NCBI GenBank assembly: GCA_964506005.1
Contig: CAZDLX010000175.1
Coordinates: 1-7,362 of the forward strand
Source of the DNA: UBA3940 sp964506005
GTDB lineage: Bacteria > Chloroflexota > Anaerolineae > Aggregatilineales > UBA3940
Direction: 5' to 3'
Length of the DNA stretch: 7,362 nt
This document shows positions 7,059-7,362 of this stretch, in pieces; position 1 is the stretch's first letter; every line of letters starts with the position of its first letter. The notes under the pieces are model-generated. The model worked only from the letters and a program-made list of their open reading frames with translations, did not search any database and was not told the DNA's origin. Made by a program: the position numbers and the translations under genes.

Positions 7059-7083
7059 AGGGGCGGGCCTATAACCCGCCCCT
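7059..7083 (+). terminator. GC-rich hairpin after the FAD oxidase gene, possible terminator
   Basis: A perfect nine-pair stem, AGGGGCGGG (7059-7067) against CCCGCCCCT (7075-7083), with loop CCTATAA, starts 28 bp after the stop codon. The following GTTCGTGTC is only moderately T-rich, so intrinsic termination is likely but not certain. It could equally be a dispersed intergenic repeat unit. Confidence 0.55.
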
Positions 7084-7113
7084 GTTCGTGTCAGATTAAG
7101 CTAGCTTGATGAC

Positions 7114-7214
7114 CAACCTGGGGCCCCCTCTGACGACGCTCCGCGTCGCCATCTCCCCCTGCAAGGGGGCGATGGCCCTGGCTACGGTCGAAAAGGGGGT
7201 CTTAAGCCAGGTTG
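7114..7214. repeat. Imperfect inverted-repeat element (about 100 bp) with internal hairpins
   Basis: The ends are inverted copies: CAACCTGG (7114-7121) against CCAGGTTG (7207-7214). Inside these, CCCCCT (7124-7129) pairs with AGGGGG (7194-7199). Two further hairpins lie within: CGACGC-TCC-GCGTCG (7134-7148), and GCCATC plus CCCCC pairing with GGGGG plus GATGGC (7148-7176). It has no coding capacity. The layout resembles a small non-autonomous mobile or dispersed intergenic repeat, but only one copy is visible here and no target-site duplication is evident. Confidence 0.6.
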
Positions 7215-7241
7215 ACACCCCGCGCGGGGCTATGCTACACT
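7212..7241 (+). promoter_or_regulatory. Strong promoter driving the T-box-like leader
   Basis: A perfect -35 TTGACA (7212-7217), an 18-bp spacer and a -10 TACACT (7236-7241) preceded by the extended -10 dinucleotide TG (7233-7234). Transcription should start near 7248. The spacer contains the palindrome CCCCGCGCGGGG (7218-7229). The first three bases of the -35 box are also the right end of the inverted-repeat element. Confidence 0.75.
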
Positions 7242-7247
7242 CTCGGC

Positions 7248-7362
7248 AATCTTCAATAGTCAACGGCGATGACTGAGAGGAGTAGGCGGGCGAGGCTCGA
7301 CCTCGCGGGCGCCAGATAGAGAAGGATGGGCCGCAGGCTGGAAGCCCACCGCTGCCGCCACC
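7248..7362 (+). promoter_or_regulatory. Probable T-box leader (5' half of Stem I), cut off by window end
   Basis: T-box leaders sense uncharged tRNA and control aminoacyl-tRNA synthetase or amino-acid biosynthesis and transport genes. The order of elements matches Stem I. A GATGA turn (7268-7272) comes first, followed by GAGAGGAGTAGG (7275-7286) with the AGTA of the specifier-loop motif at 7281-7284. Next comes an AGAGAAGG segment (7318-7325) resembling the AGAGAG box. Last is the apical hairpin TGGGC (7327-7331) pairing GCCCA (7344-7348) around a GGCTGGAA loop. The specifier codon, which would name the amino acid, the antiterminator T-box sequence and the regulated gene all lie past 7362. 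An extra local hairpin (7285-7313) sits between the AGTA and AGAGAA segments. Recognition is by motif order, not by a covariance search. Confidence 0.75.

Noticed and set aside
7098..7107. Palindrome AAGCTAGCTT as an operator
   Set aside because: It lies downstream of the oxidase and more than 100 bp before the next promoter. A single 10-bp palindrome is not enough to call a binding site.

Overview
This 7.4 kb window is GC-rich, densely coded bacterial chromosome. The layout suggests a member of the Chloroflexota (Anaerolineae-like), though this is inference. The clues are a surface lipoprotein with a long Thr/Pro linker, GC-rich inverted repeats between genes, a T-box-like leader in a high-GC genome, and sigma70-type promoters. 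No 16S rRNA or other decisive marker is present.

Left third, minus strand (positions 1-2668): the widely conserved replication and recombination operon dnaX - ybaB/ebfC - recR, with gaps of 3 and 12 bp. The 5' part of a tRNA-Arg(UCG) follows 13 bp after recR and is cut by the window edge. A plausible dnaX promoter lies in the 150-bp divergent intergenic region.

Middle (2819-5312): a plus-strand cyclopropane-fatty-acid synthase-family methyltransferase has its expected catalytic residues. Its 3' end overlaps, tail to tail by 62 bp, a minus-strand gene for a predicted lipoprotein alpha/beta hydrolase with a complete Ser-Asp-His triad.

Right third (5313-7362): back-to-back promoters serve the lipoprotein hydrolase and a berberine-bridge-type FAD-linked oxidase. 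The oxidase transcript has a leader of nearly 190 nt. Downstream come a GC-rich hairpin (possible terminator) and a roughly 100-bp imperfect inverted repeat. A strong promoter follows, whose -35 box overlaps the right end of that repeat. The window ends inside an RNA leader that looks like the 5' half of T-box Stem I; the gene it would control lies beyond the window.

The dnaX-ybaB-recR block forms a clear functional unit. The lipid methyltransferase, surface hydrolase and oxidase are neighbours with no demonstrable shared pathway. I found no clear new multi-gene system. The most interesting part is the 7059-7362 region, where repeat, promoter and T-box leader are juxtaposed.
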